NCBI GenBank assembly: GCA_024233865.1
Contig: JACKPA010000014.1
Span: 1 to 64,000 of the forward strand
DNA from: Leptospiraceae bacterium
Lineage (GTDB): Bacteria > Spirochaetota > Leptospiria > Leptospirales > Leptospiraceae
Direction: 5' to 3'
Length of the DNA: 64,000 bases
Below the pieces are notes generated by a model. That model did no database searches, had not been told where the DNA came from, and saw nothing but the letters and a program-made list of their open reading frames with translations. The translations under genes were made by a program, and so were the position numbers. Numbering within the stretch: the stretch's first letter is position 1; every line of letters starts with the position of its first letter. Below, one piece after another: positions 1-9,263 of the stretch.

Positions 1-183
1 GAAGGAAACTTTTGGTCTTTATACGATAACTTACGTCCAAGGTATTCTATATCAGGTTATTATATTTTACCTCTAAAAAACGGTGACTTTTTAATAATTG
101 ATATTATGGAAAACCAAACCAACCAAAGGTTTCATGAATCTGGTGTAAAAGAAATGTTAGAGAGTATAAAAAATGAAAATTAA
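1..183 (+). CDS. C-terminal 60 residues of an unknown protein (5' partial)
   Basis: The frame is open from the first base of the window to a TAA at 181-183 and gives 60 residues with ordinary composition, including an aromatic stretch (YSISGYYILPL) and an acidic, helical tail ending MLESIKNEN. The start lies outside the window, so length and family cannot be judged and I do not recognise it. It is on the same strand as the cyclic-nucleotide-domain gene that begins 70 bp downstream. Confidence 0.55.
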   Translation, partial: EGNFWSLYDNLRPRYSISGYYILPLKNGDFLIIDIMENQTNQRFHESGVKEMLESIKNEN

Positions 184-252
184 AACAGTTTTCAAGAATT
201 ATAAATTGATTATATTTGGGTTCAAATTTCTTTTTAACCATAGGGATTAAAT

Positions 253-1080
253 ATGCACGAATTTGTATCAAAAGTTAAAGGGGCTAGCTACAAAAAAGGA
301 GATATTATATTTTCAGAGGGTGAGGCTTCCAATAATTGTATGTATTTTGTTCTATCTGGTAGTTTATTGGTCACAAAAAATATCAATTCCGAACTTATAA
401 ACCTTAGGCATTTATTACCGGAAAATTTTTTCGGAGAGATCGCATTACTTCTCCCAGAAACAAAAAGGACGGCAACGGTTACGGTTGAATCTGATACGGC
501 TCGTATCGCATACTTTGACTTTGTAACCTTTAAAGAAATAATCAATAATACAAAATTTATATCTCTTTTGTTTAAAGATATTTTAACCATTTATAAAGAT
601 GTAATAGAACGAATAGTAAAAATACCTAATTTAAAAGAAATTAATATCAAAGACGATTTTGAAATCTTGAAACAAACAAGAAAGAATATCAGAGATATTT
701 TGGAATATATAAAAATTCAGGAAACATTTTTTTATAATATTGGTAAAGTTTTTATCAGGGAAGGTGAAGCTTCCAAAGATATTATTTATTTTATTTTGGA
801 TGGGACTGCAAAAATTAGTAAAACTATTTACAACAAAGAAATTGATATAGCCTATTTAAATAGTGGTAATATGTTAGGTGAAGACTGTCTTCTGGAAAAT
901 GAAAAAAGATTCTATACTGCAAAAATGGGAGAAACAGGACATGTAGCCATTTTGGATAAAGAAACATTTCTCAAAACTTGTTCAATAGTACCTGATTTGT
1001 TTATGAATATTTTCAAGCAGCAAGTTTTTAACCTATACAAGCTTGAAGAATTATACTTTTCACTTGCCTATAAAAAATGA
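253..1080 (+). CDS. Protein with two cyclic-nucleotide-binding domains
   Basis: This 275-residue soluble protein has two CNB (cAMP/cGMP-binding, CRP-like) beta-barrels, at about residues 10-115 and 155-260, and no DNA-binding helix-turn-helix, membrane segment or catalytic domain. The first domain keeps a phosphate-binding cassette-like stretch (FGEIALL, then an Arg followed by TATV) and could bind a nucleotide. The second is degenerate at the same place (LGEDCLL, then RFYTAK), so it may be structural only. Stand-alone CNB proteins of this kind are common in Leptospira, where cyclic-nucleotide signalling is expanded. The ATG at 253 has only a weak purine stretch upstream. The partner it regulates is not evident; the convergent neighbour is a membrane protein. 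Confidence 0.85.
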   Translation: MHEFVSKVKGASYKKGDIIFSEGEASNNCMYFVLSGSLLVTKNINSELINLRHLLPENFFGEIALLLPETKRTATVTVESDTARIAYFDFVTFKEIINNTKFISLLFKDILTIYKDVIERIVKIPNLKEINIKDDFEILKQTRKNIRDILEYIKIQETFFYNIGKVFIREGEASKDIIYFILDGTAKISKTIYNKEIDIAYLNSGNMLGEDCLLENEKRFYTAKMGETGHVAILDKETFLKTCSIVPDLFMNIFKQQVFNLYKLEELYFSLAYKK

Positions 1081-1084
1081 GATT

Positions 1085-2662
1085 TTAGTTATTCCCTTCT
1101 GATTTCATATTGTTCAACTTTTTAAACAAACCTATACCTTTAATTTTATATATAAGCAGATACGAATTACCCTTTGTAAGTTGTTTTTCCAAATCAATAA
1201 TGTCTTCCTTTGTGAGATAAGGATAAAAGCCTTCTTTAGTATCCAATAAAACGTAATCTTTTAATTTGGAAACATCCATACGAATAGGATAAATGGGATT
1301 GTACCTTTTTATAAAACCTGACAAATCAAATTGAGCAGAAACACTCGCTCCTTTTGGGATTTGATTTACAGCCAATCTCACGTTTTGCACTCTTTCTTGG
1401 TCGATTGGAAATGTCTTAAAGGGATAGAGTACATCTAAAGAACCTCTATAGGTGGATATACATAGCAAAAATAATATCACTAAGTGGAAGTTATTTCGAA
1501 TAAAAAAATTGGTTTTTAATTTTTCCAAAGAATAAATAGAAGCGTAAACCAAAAACGGAAGAATAGGATAGACATAATAATTATAAAACGTATTGTACCA
1601 CATTCTTTCTGATAAAAAGTGCAAGCTAAAAATAGGAAGGAGTATGATAAAAATAGGAGGGTAGAATAAAAAAAGAAAAGAAAATCCTAAACACAATTCC
1701 CATAAAGTATCTTTTTTTGAGATAAAAGCATGGGTTATATCCAATGGTGATAAGAACACATTTTTTGCAATTGTTATATAACTGTCTCCCAAATGCTTCC
1801 AATCAGCAAGCCAGTTAATTTTTGCGGATTGTTCAGGTATCGACATCAAATGGGGAACAATATAAAAAAAATAAACAATGGAAACTAAAAATAAAATTAA
1901 GCCTATTTTAGTCCTTCTGGTAAATACATAGTACAATCCAAGCAAAGCCAAATATATTGAAGTGTCTTCTTTTAATAATAAAGTTATGATATAGACTATT
2001 AGAAATAAGGCTTTGTTTCTTTTTTCAATGGAGAGCATTAAAATCAAAACAAAGGCTAAAAACAAGGATTCAAAATGATACGCTTGGAACAATCGGTAAA
2101 CGTATAAATTCAATACAAAAAAAATGAGTATATATTCATAAGACTTTCCACAAAAACCCTTAATCCAAATCAACTTGGAAAATGTTACAATGGAAAGCAA
2201 ATTAAAAAAGAGCATTCCATACCCATATCCTAGTCTATATTCGGACAGGTACATAAACGGAGCTAATAATAACAGAGATGGAGAAAAGTGATGTGCCAAG
2301 TAATTTGCCGTTTCAGTATTTCCATGATAGTTTGTTTTAAAAAGATTTCCCCTAATTGTATTATTCAAAACTTCTGCCATGGAAACAAAATCATTGTCCA
2401 TAATAAAAAAAGCTTGGTGGTGATTATGCAACACAAACAAATAATGAATTGCATATACTACACAGGTAAAAATAAGAAATAGCACTTCTTGATTGTTAGT
2501 TTTTTCTAAATTTTTTTTATAAAATTGTATTACACAAGAATATAAAAAAAAACAAACTAAGATAATAAAAATTGTTTTTGAGATAACACGAGAATTGCCA
2601 CTTACCAAAAGCGGAGATATAAAAAAAAGAAAAAGCACTCCATAGTTTACTGAAGTGCTCAT
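1085..2662 (-). CDS. DUF2079 family polytopic membrane protein
   Basis: This is a polytopic inner-membrane protein of about 525 residues with around a dozen hydrophobic segments and a soluble C-terminal tail of about 100 residues. It carries DUF2079 hallmarks: a first extracytoplasmic loop with the HHFSPSLLLLAPF motif, then YHFESLFLAF and LLKEDTSIYLALLGLYY. DUF2079 proteins resemble GT-C glycosyltransferases or polyprenyl-phosphate-sugar-using enzymes, but no reaction is established. I placed the start at the ATG at 2662; a TTG at 2689 would add nine residues, and neither has a strong ribosome binding site. It lies downstream of flgK on the same strand, separated by a hairpin. Confidence 0.82.
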   Translation of the reverse strand: MSTSVNYGVLFLFFISPLLVSGNSRVISKTIFIILVCFFLYSCVIQFYKKNLEKTNNQEVLFLIFTCVVYAIHYLFVLHNHHQAFFIMDNDFVSMAEVLNNTIRGNLFKTNYHGNTETANYLAHHFSPSLLLLAPFMYLSEYRLGYGYGMLFFNLLSIVTFSKLIWIKGFCGKSYEYILIFFVLNLYVYRLFQAYHFESLFLAFVLILMLSIEKRNKALFLIVYIITLLLKEDTSIYLALLGLYYVFTRRTKIGLILFLVSIVYFFYIVPHLMSIPEQSAKINWLADWKHLGDSYITIAKNVFLSPLDITHAFISKKDTLWELCLGFSFLFLFYPPIFIILLPIFSLHFLSERMWYNTFYNYYVYPILPFLVYASIYSLEKLKTNFFIRNNFHLVILFLLCISTYRGSLDVLYPFKTFPIDQERVQNVRLAVNQIPKGASVSAQFDLSGFIKRYNPIYPIRMDVSKLKDYVLLDTKEGFYPYLTKEDIIDLEKQLTKGNSYLLIYKIKGIGLFKKLNNMKSEGNN

Positions 2663-2742
2663 AAAATTGTGCAGTTTAAGAAAGGACAACTTACTATGAT
2701 TAATCTGAATTTTAGGATTAAAGTGATTGCTGGCGTACGTAT

Positions 2743-2771
2743 GTAAGGACAGGTCTAAGACTTGTCCTTAC
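2743..2771. repeat. Perfect hairpin between flgK and the DUF2079 gene
   Basis: GTAAGGACA at 2743-2751 pairs with TGTCCTTAC at 2763-2771 across an 11-nt loop. It starts four bases after the end of flgK on the minus strand and could end or attenuate that transcript. No U-tract follows it in that direction, so an intrinsic terminator is not certain. Confidence 0.55.
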
Positions 2772-2775
2772 GTTA

Positions 2776-4686
2776 TTATACTTTTAGTCTGTTTATGATG
2801 GTGTCTAACAATTCACTCTGGGTTTGGATCATCTTGGCAGATGCATTAAAGGCGTGTTGGAATTGAACCAAATTTGCCATTTCCTCATCTAAGCTAACTC
2901 CCATAATAGATTGACGTAGATTTTCAAACTCAAGTATCATGGCTTCTTGAACACCAAATTCTTGCCTAGCTTCTCTTTCCTCTGTTCCTAATTTGGAAAT
3001 CATAAATGTATAAAAATCAGCCAAAGTCTTTTGTTCTTCGAGCATTACGGGTTTGTCTCTCAAAGCATTGGCAATAAGCAAAGCATTTGATCCATCTTTA
3101 TAACCATTCATCGTATTGTAGTCTCCCAAACCTCCAACGTCTTTTCCTCTAGAAGCCGCAATGTTTGCAGTGTTATGCAAAATATCTTGGGATACTCGAA
3201 CATAAGATGAAGGATGATAGTGGGGTGTAAAGGTAACATTTTCTCTTTCTGTTTGGAATTTATTAACATCGCCAACCCTTTGAAAGTCATAAGAACCGGC
3301 GGTACCGTTTCCGGAGAGAATACCAGTTAAGCCAACAAGTAAATTTCCCGAATCTTCAATATGTCGAATGATAAAATTGTTTTTAGGATGATCCTCTGCG
3401 ATTCTTCCTTTAATAACCAATTGGTTATCGTGATTCATAAAAGCATTCACACCGGCTTCACTGCGATTGATCCTGTTTATTACGCCTGCCAGAGTATCAT
3501 CGTTAAAGTAGGGAACAATCACAGGCGTAGAGTTTTTATCATTTCGGTAAAATGTCATAGCTCCGGAAATTCCCAACGGACTATCAGTTTCTACGGATGT
3601 CTTTCCGGATACTCTAAAAACGGTAGTCATGTCATTTACACCGTCACCGTTTGTATCGAATTCTCCAAAAGAATTTCGAGATAAATTTCTTGGTTCAAAA
3701 AAGTTAATGTTTGTCTTTCCGTTTAATCCGAAACCGTCTTTATGGATTTCATTTACCGTATCCATTAAATTCATGGCTATAGAATCCAATTGATCGATTT
3801 TTTCTTTTAAAATTTTGTCTCTAACTTCTATAAGACCCACAATTCTACCGCTTGATAAAACAACTTGTTTTCCGGTTTCTTCCCAGACCAAATCCCATCT
3901 TCCTTCATTTTCAGGATTTCCAACCAAAACTATATTATTTCTTTTGGAGCCTTGCACCAAGATTTGCTGACCAACAAAAACCATAAACTCATCTTCATCA
4001 CTTCTTCCGATGCTAACATCAACCAATGTAGACAACTCTTCTATGGAAGCGTCTCTTCTATCATACAAATCATTTGGATTGTCTCCTAAAGCTTCAGCCT
4101 TTCCGATTTTTTCATTTAGAACTCTTAGTTTTTCGGCAATGAGAGTCAGTTGATTCGTTTTATTTTGGACTTCACTATTGGCTTGGTTTCTTAAAATGTC
4201 TAACTTTTTAAAAGAATCTTCGATGCGACTCCCTAAGCCTACCGCCTTTTCTTTTAAAACCGACCTATGAGCACTTTCTTGTGGATAGTTGGCAAGTTCT
4301 TCCCAAGCTGACCAAAATTGATCCATATTGCTTCGAATTGTATTTCCAACCGGTTCATTAAAAACCGTTTCCACTTGGTGTAGATATTCATCTTTTGTTT
4401 TCCAATATTCTTTTTGAGAACTTGTTTCAATGATCCTGTCATCAATATATTGGTCTCGAACTCTTTCGATACTCGCTACTTGTGAGCCTTGTCCGATTTG
4501 TCCGGCAACCTTTGCCCTATTTAATGAAGGATCATAAATAGGGTCATTTGTGGTGATTGTTACTCTTTGTCTAGAATAACTTTTATTGTCTGCGTTGGAA
4601 ATATTGTGACCTGTTGTGTGCAGAGCTTGTTGGTGTGTGGTAATACCTCTTTTGCCTACTTCTAATCCGGAAAATGTCGAACCCAT
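2776..4686 (-). CDS. flgK: Flagellar hook-associated protein 1, FlgK
   Basis: FlgK forms the first ring of the hook-filament junction of the (periplasmic) flagellum. The 636-residue protein has both conserved helical D0/D1 ends: an N-terminal segment with GLEVGKRGITTHQQALHTTG and the NADNKSYSRQRV motif, and a C-terminal segment ending NASAKMIQTQSELLDTIINR. The middle carries FlgK-type beta domains. The length is a little above the usual 450-620. The start is supported by an AGGAG seven bases upstream. The gene sits 11 bp downstream of flgN, its export chaperone, as in many flagellar operons; flgL is not in the window. Confidence 0.97.
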   Translation of the reverse strand: MGSTFSGLEVGKRGITTHQQALHTTGHNISNADNKSYSRQRVTITTNDPIYDPSLNRAKVAGQIGQGSQVASIERVRDQYIDDRIIETSSQKEYWKTKDEYLHQVETVFNEPVGNTIRSNMDQFWSAWEELANYPQESAHRSVLKEKAVGLGSRIEDSFKKLDILRNQANSEVQNKTNQLTLIAEKLRVLNEKIGKAEALGDNPNDLYDRRDASIEELSTLVDVSIGRSDEDEFMVFVGQQILVQGSKRNNIVLVGNPENEGRWDLVWEETGKQVVLSSGRIVGLIEVRDKILKEKIDQLDSIAMNLMDTVNEIHKDGFGLNGKTNINFFEPRNLSRNSFGEFDTNGDGVNDMTTVFRVSGKTSVETDSPLGISGAMTFYRNDKNSTPVIVPYFNDDTLAGVINRINRSEAGVNAFMNHDNQLVIKGRIAEDHPKNNFIIRHIEDSGNLLVGLTGILSGNGTAGSYDFQRVGDVNKFQTERENVTFTPHYHPSSYVRVSQDILHNTANIAASRGKDVGGLGDYNTMNGYKDGSNALLIANALRDKPVMLEEQKTLADFYTFMISKLGTEEREARQEFGVQEAMILEFENLRQSIMGVSLDEEMANLVQFQHAFNASAKMIQTQSELLDTIINRLKV

Positions 4687-4697
4687 AAATAGCTCTC

Positions 4698-5225
4698 CTA
4701 AACTTTAGTATTAATCATAATGGAAGTGCGAGATTTTGGACTTTTAACGGAAGAACTCTTTTCATAAGATGATGGCAAATTTGTATCAGATGCTGCCTTT
4801 AAGGCTTCCATAGAAAGGTCAAAAATATCTTGCCTTGATTTTAATAGCTTCTCATTCACAAGAATCATTTCTTTCAGGTTTTTTACAACATCTTTAAGCT
4901 CATTAGCCAAACCTTTAAGCTTAAAGTTGGAATCCCTATCCAACTGGTTTAAAAACTCACTGAGATATGGGACTTCACTGGTACGCTCTAATTTTGCCTT
5001 GTCATAAATCTCTTCAATAACACGATTTCTTTTGCTTTCCAGATTGGAAGCATCAACTATTAATTTGTTGGTTTCTTTTGACAGAGATTCCAATTCTTTC
5101 CCTTTGGCTTTTAAAATTGCATCTTTTTTATTGTTCTCAATTTTTAATAGTTCTTTATATACTTCAATCTCGCCTTTGAATAATTCAGCGAGATTTTCAA
5201 TCCAATTACCTACAACTTCTTTCAT
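4698..5225 (-). CDS. flgN: FlgN-type flagellar export chaperone
   Basis: This 175-residue protein is almost entirely helical and charged with a long N-terminal coiled coil (LKIENNKKDAILKAKGKELE and onward), the pattern of FlgN, the cytosolic chaperone that binds the C-terminal helices of FlgK and FlgL and brings them to the flagellar secretion apparatus. A good purine-rich ribosome binding site (AAGGAAAGAA) precedes the ATG. The assignment rests on architecture and on position immediately upstream of flgK, since FlgN sequences diverge strongly. The last 30 residues (serine and lysine rich) look disordered. Confidence 0.85.
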   Translation of the reverse strand: MKEVVGNWIENLAELFKGEIEVYKELLKIENNKKDAILKAKGKELESLSKETNKLIVDASNLESKRNRVIEEIYDKAKLERTSEVPYLSEFLNQLDRDSNFKLKGLANELKDVVKNLKEMILVNEKLLKSRQDIFDLSMEALKAASDTNLPSSYEKSSSVKSPKSRTSIMINTKV

Positions 5226-5443
5226 TTCTTTCCTTCCCTATCGACAAATATTATAAAAAAATTAAGTGTTTTTAAGGTCGATAAATTTATAAGAATTTTC
5301 ATAGAAACCAGGCTTGAAACCTGATGCTGATCGGAAGATTTTGGTATCCATGGTAAAGATTTGGATATATTCTTGACTTTTTAAAAGCAATTGCCATGGT
5401 AAGCTTTTTGAACAATGAATTTCTGACTAAATCACATTTCGGC

Positions 5444-5692
5444 TTACTCTGTTTTTTTCTTTTTAAAATAATCAATAACCTTATTAATTGTTTCTTTATT
5501 ATCATTGTAGAATTTTTTCACACCACTTAAACTGAAACCGCTACCTTCTTCCTCTTGATTGGGATCAGTATTTTCAACTTTGGATGTTTGCTCATTTTTT
5601 GTATTTGTAGGCTCAATTTCTTCTCCCGTAGAAGAGCAATAAGATAAAATTAAATTAATAATTAGAATTATTATAAAAATTGTTTTTTTCAT
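5444..5692 (-). CDS. Small predicted lipoprotein
   Basis: The 82-residue product begins with a short basic n-region and a hydrophobic core ending LILSYC, a relaxed spirochaetal lipobox; cleavage before the cysteine would leave a mature protein of about 63 residues. The mature part starts with a Glu/Thr/Asn-rich linker and ends in a lysine-rich helix (DYFKKKK). A GAGAGA purine tract lies just upstream of the ATG. No family is recognised. It is transcribed divergently from the DUF3332 lipoprotein gene. Confidence 0.65.
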   Translation of the reverse strand: MKKTIFIIILIINLILSYCSSTGEEIEPTNTKNEQTSKVENTDPNQEEEGSGFSLSGVKKFYNDNKETINKVIDYFKKKKTE

Positions 5693-5745
5693 TGTGTCTC
5701 TCTTTATAATATTTATTTTAAGTAATACCTATTATTTTTGACTTA

Positions 5746-5765
5746 TCCCCAAGTTGATTGGGGGA
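5746..5765. terminator. Perfect hairpin followed by a T-run (terminator or attenuator)
   Basis: TCCCCAA and TTGGGGGA form a stem closed by a short loop (GTTGA), and on the plus strand the stem is followed by GCATTTTTT. This looks like an intrinsic terminator or leader attenuator upstream of the DUF3332 gene, which starts about 70 nt later. A TTGACT at 5737-5742 overlaps its upstream edge. No plus-strand gene ends here, so an attenuator role is the more interesting reading, but this is inference. Confidence 0.45.
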
Positions 5766-5833
5766 GCATTTTTTGTGTAGATAAATTTTATGAATCTTTT
5801 AAAATATGTGTAAATATAATTTGGAGAAAAATT

Positions 5834-6439
5834 ATGAAAAAAATTTATAAAAAATTAATTTTAGTAATTCTTATTGTTGGAGTCAGCTATGGTTCGCTCC
5901 TCAATTGCTTTGGCAAATTTTCGTTGACAAGGAAGTTGTATCAAGTAGTTGACGGTTTGAAAATCGGAAGCGGAAAAGTTCAAAAGGTAGTTCAGACTTT
6001 GGTGTTATATCTTTGCTTGTTTACTTTTATAGCCGGAATAACTTTTTTTATTGATTTTATTATTTTGAATCTAATCGAATTTTGGATGGATAAGAATCCC
6101 CTAGGGTTAAACGAATACAATAAAGAAGGCTTATATGTAAAAAAATTCCAAAAAGGTGGCAATAGTATTGAGCTAAAATATTCCAATTTTGGAAGTCGTT
6201 TGGATGTAAAAATATCTGATGGAAAGAAAATAGATGAGTTTGTGGTCTTGAACGGGGAACCTGGAAAAATTTTTAAAGAAGAGGAAGGAACGCTAAAAGA
6301 GATACAACTTTCCTCAAACGTTGTTGGACAAAAAATGCTTATCAAAATGGCAAAAAATGGGAAATTGGAATCATCTAAGGTTATGAACATTAAAGATTAC
6401 CAAGACATCAATCGAAAAATTTTGGCTGGAACTCTTTAA
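5834..6439 (+). CDS. DUF3332 family membrane-anchored lipoprotein
   Basis: The 201-residue protein has a signal peptide ending in a lipobox (GSLLNC), then the DUF3332 core: FGKFSLTRKLY, a membrane segment around residues 52-78, and NLIEFWMDKNPL. The C-terminal half is a small beta-rich domain. DUF3332 has no assigned role; members are membrane-associated in many Gram-negative lineages. I set the start at the ATG at 5834 because GGAG lies seven bases upstream and the signal peptide begins there; a longer frame reaches back to 5738 without support. Confidence 0.8.
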   Translation: MKKIYKKLILVILIVGVSYGSLLNCFGKFSLTRKLYQVVDGLKIGSGKVQKVVQTLVLYLCLFTFIAGITFFIDFIILNLIEFWMDKNPLGLNEYNKEGLYVKKFQKGGNSIELKYSNFGSRLDVKISDGKKIDEFVVLNGEPGKIFKEEEGTLKEIQLSSNVVGQKMLIKMAKNGKLESSKVMNIKDYQDINRKILAGTL

Positions 6440-6487
6440 AAAAATATTAGACTTAAAACAATTCAAAATTAGAATGAATCTAATATT

Positions 6488-6880
6488 ATGAAAGCAAAAT
6501 TTATTGTTTTAACATCCGTTCTTGCACTTTCCATTGCATCCATAGCATATTTTTCATCCAAAACGACTTCCTTTAGGATTGTAAATGCCAGTGATTTGGC
6601 TGCCAACCCTAATGATTTTCAAGAGGAGAACCTTCGGGTAAGGGGTCATGTTAAGCCGGGAAGCCTCTCTAGAATGGGAAATAAGGCTGATTTTTTATTG
6701 GAATTGGACGGAAAAGTGGTAAAAGTTCATTACGACGGGTCAAATGTTCTGCCGGACGCTTTTAAAGAAGGTGTTCGAGTGCGTGTAGACGGAACTTTTA
6801 AAAATGATGTATTGGTTTCCAACCATGTAGAAGCCAAGTGTGCCTCAAAATACGAAGCTGGATACGCAAAAGAGGAATAA
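6488..6880 (+). CDS. ccmE: Cytochrome c maturation protein CcmE, cysteine variant
   Basis: CcmE is the periplasmic haem chaperone of system I cytochrome c maturation: it takes haem from CcmC and hands it to CcmF. The 130-residue protein has an N-terminal membrane anchor (about residues 5-23) and an OB-fold (RVRGHVKPGSL, VHYDGSNVLPDAFKEG, VRVDGTF). The usual haem-binding HxxxY is replaced by Cys118-x-x-x-Tyr122 (CASKY), the rarer C-type known from Desulfovibrio and archaea. It is followed by ccmF after four bases; no other ccm genes lie in the window. Confidence 0.95.
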   Translation: MKAKFIVLTSVLALSIASIAYFSSKTTSFRIVNASDLAANPNDFQEENLRVRGHVKPGSLSRMGNKADFLLELDGKVVKVHYDGSNVLPDAFKEGVRVRVDGTFKNDVLVSNHVEAKCASKYEAGYAKEE

Positions 6881-6884
6881 TACT

Positions 6885-9065
6885 TTGAATAACTTTGGTT
6901 CTTTTACATTAATTGTTTCTTTCTCTCTGATGCTTTTTAGCATAATTCAAACTTCTTACGGAATTTTGAAAAATAATAAAAAGGCAATTGAACTTGGAAA
7001 ATACTGCCTTGTGGCAAATTTTGGAGTAGTTCTTCTTGCCTTCTTAACTTTGCTTACCGGACTCGCCAGAATGGATTTGAGCAATCACTATGTCGTAATG
7101 CATTCGAGCAAACATCTGTCCGTTTTTTATCAATTAACGTCAATATGGGCTGGTTCTTCCGGATCACTTTTATTTTGGAATCTATTGCTTAGCTTTTTTA
7201 CGCTTATTGCGGTTTTTCAAGTTTCCAAACTAGAACACAAAAGGAATCCATACATGAATTTGTTATTGGCAGTATTTGGTGCTTTTTTTTCTTTTTTGGC
7301 AATTTTTTTTGAAGACGCTCAAGCTTTCAAAGAGTTTCGACCGGAAGCGGTTGTTGGTAGGGGATTAAATCCATTGTTACAACACTGGGCAATGATTATC
7401 CATCCGCCTATTTTGTACATTGGCTATGTGAGCTTTGCCATTCCTTTTGCCATCGCTATGTCGGCTTTGTTTACGGGAGAATACAAAGCCGATTGGTTAA
7501 AATTGATTCGGAAATGGAGCTTGTTTTCTTGGTTTTTTTTGGGTGTGGGTATTTTGCTTGGTTCCAAATGGGCTTACGAAGAACTCGGTTGGGGCGGATA
7601 CTGGGCTTGGGATCCGGTGGAAAACGCCTCCTTAATGCCCTGGCTTTTAGCAAGTGCTTTCTTGCATTCCATAATCATCCAAGAAAGGCGTGGAATGTTG
7701 AAATTTTGGAATTTTTTTATAATCATACTGACCTTTCATTTTACCCTTTTAGGGACTTGGATTACAAGAAGCGGAGTTTTAGAAGGACCTCATAGCTTTT
7801 CCCAGTCATCCATTGGGACTCCTTTTATTTTGTTTATAGGTTTAAGCTTCTTTTTTCATTGTGGAATCTTGATTCTAAAAAGGGATTACCTCAAACCGGA
7901 AAGAAACTTAGAAGCGATAACTTCCAAGGAAGGTAGCTTTTTTTTAAATAATTTTATTTTAATTTTGGCTTGCATGGTCATTTTATTAGGAGTATTTTCT
8001 CCTTTGCTTTATGGTAAGGAATTTAAATCACCCTGGTACAATGCTTGGGGAATTCCAGCCGGTCTGTTTTTGCTGTTTTTGATGGGTGTTTCTCCTTTGC
8101 TCGCTTGGCGAAAGGGAGCGGACAAGGTCTTTTTTTCCACTCTATTCAAACCGGCTTTGGTAGGTCTGCTTTGTGGAATAGTGTATTCTTTTGTTTATTC
8201 CAACTTTTTTACCAAATCCGATCATTCTGTGAATGATATACTTTCTGAAATTTATTCCGTCTTAACGATAGGACTAGGAGGACTTACCCTAGCGGGAATA
8301 TTCCAGGAATTTTACCGGGGTGTACGTGCTAGGAAAGAAAGGCATCAGAATGAAAACTATTTTGTTTCTACATATAGGTTGATACTTCAAAACAAAAGGA
8401 GATATGGTGGTTATTTGGTTCATTTTTCTATTGTATTATTGTTTGTCGGATATTCCGGAAATGCCTTTCAACAAAATACATCCATAAAATATTTTTACCA
8501 TCTTGCTCCCTTACAAGGTGAAGAAATTGTTTATGTGAGCCAGGACAAAGGAATTATAGGAAACTACGAAATTGAGGCAAACGCCTTAAAAATCAAACCT
8601 CTTATCAATGGCGATCAAAATGCAAGTCCCAATTTGTTTAACGTGATTGTTACGGAAGAAGCATCTTTTAAAATAAGAACTGCTTTAAGCCAAGCAAATG
8701 TTTTAAAAACGGAAAGGAGGTTTTATCCTCAAATCTCTCATCTATCTGGAAGGCTGGAAACACAAATTCCGACAAGTGAGCCTGCAATCCAATCCAAACC
8801 AAAAGAAGACTTGTATATCCAACTGGGTGCATTGGAAAGCGTTGATTCACAAAGTGAAAATCCGGATTTACCACTACTTTTTATGGATTTCTTTTTTGGA
8901 GCAAATAGCTTCCAAGAAAAGCAAGAAATGTTTTCCAAGTTTCCTACTCAAATCATAGGTAATTTGGAAATTTGGGTCAATCCGCTTGTGAAACTCATCT
9001 GGATAGGCTCTTTGCTCTTTTTTTTATCCGGACTCTTTATTTTGTTTCCGATAGGGGAGAAATGA
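6885..9065 (+). CDS. ccmF: Haem lyase subunit CcmF
   Basis: CcmF is the polytopic integral membrane protein that transfers haem from CcmE to apocytochrome c. The product of about 726 residues has the WWD domain (WGGYWAWDPVENASLMPWL), WAGSSGSLLFW, HPPILYIGYVSFA and the TWITRSGVLEGPHSF segment, then a long periplasmic domain before the last membrane helix. I chose the TTG at 6885 because AGAGGA lies eight bases upstream; an upstream ATG at 6840 would overlap ccmE by 41 bp and add 15 polar residues. It forms an operon with ccmE. Confidence 0.95.
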   Translation: MNNFGSFTLIVSFSLMLFSIIQTSYGILKNNKKAIELGKYCLVANFGVVLLAFLTLLTGLARMDLSNHYVVMHSSKHLSVFYQLTSIWAGSSGSLLFWNLLLSFFTLIAVFQVSKLEHKRNPYMNLLLAVFGAFFSFLAIFFEDAQAFKEFRPEAVVGRGLNPLLQHWAMIIHPPILYIGYVSFAIPFAIAMSALFTGEYKADWLKLIRKWSLFSWFFLGVGILLGSKWAYEELGWGGYWAWDPVENASLMPWLLASAFLHSIIIQERRGMLKFWNFFIIILTFHFTLLGTWITRSGVLEGPHSFSQSSIGTPFILFIGLSFFFHCGILILKRDYLKPERNLEAITSKEGSFFLNNFILILACMVILLGVFSPLLYGKEFKSPWYNAWGIPAGLFLLFLMGVSPLLAWRKGADKVFFSTLFKPALVGLLCGIVYSFVYSNFFTKSDHSVNDILSEIYSVLTIGLGGLTLAGIFQEFYRGVRARKERHQNENYFVSTYRLILQNKRRYGGYLVHFSIVLLFVGYSGNAFQQNTSIKYFYHLAPLQGEEIVYVSQDKGIIGNYEIEANALKIKPLINGDQNASPNLFNVIVTEEASFKIRTALSQANVLKTERRFYPQISHLSGRLETQIPTSEPAIQSKPKEDLYIQLGALESVDSQSENPDLPLLFMDFFFGANSFQEKQEMFSKFPTQIIGNLEIWVNPLVKLIWIGSLLFFLSGLFILFPIGEK

Positions 9066-9073
9066 TGCATCAT

Positions 9074-9238
9074 TAATTAACGTCAGTTCGATATAACATT
9101 TTTATTTTCACCTAAAGGGCAACCACCGGGGGATTGCCCCTACAAAGCCTATGGTATTTTTGGGCGTAGGGGTGAACCCCTGTGTTCACCCTTATTATTT
9201 TTATAACATTATTCCTTACGTCGAACTCACGTTAATTA
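9074..9238. mobile_element. MITE-like inverted-repeat element, copy A
   Basis: An 18-bp terminal inverted repeat (TAATTAACGTCAGTTCGA at 9074-9091; reverse complement at 9221-9238, 17 of 18 matching) bounds 165 bp without coding capacity. Inside are two palindromic blocks, AAGGGCAA...TTGCCCC and GTAGGGGTGAACCC...GTTCACCC. Related blocks recur at 25711-25850, 27771-27920 and 46774-46800, so this is a dispersed family. It lies directly in front of the Rpn nuclease gene. Confidence 0.75.
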
Positions 9239-9263
9239 GAATCTTGCCCGGAGGACAAAACTT

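Noticed and set aside
5299..5505. A 68-codon minus-strand ORF
   Set aside because: It overlaps the small lipoprotein gene in another frame, has poor composition and no binding site.
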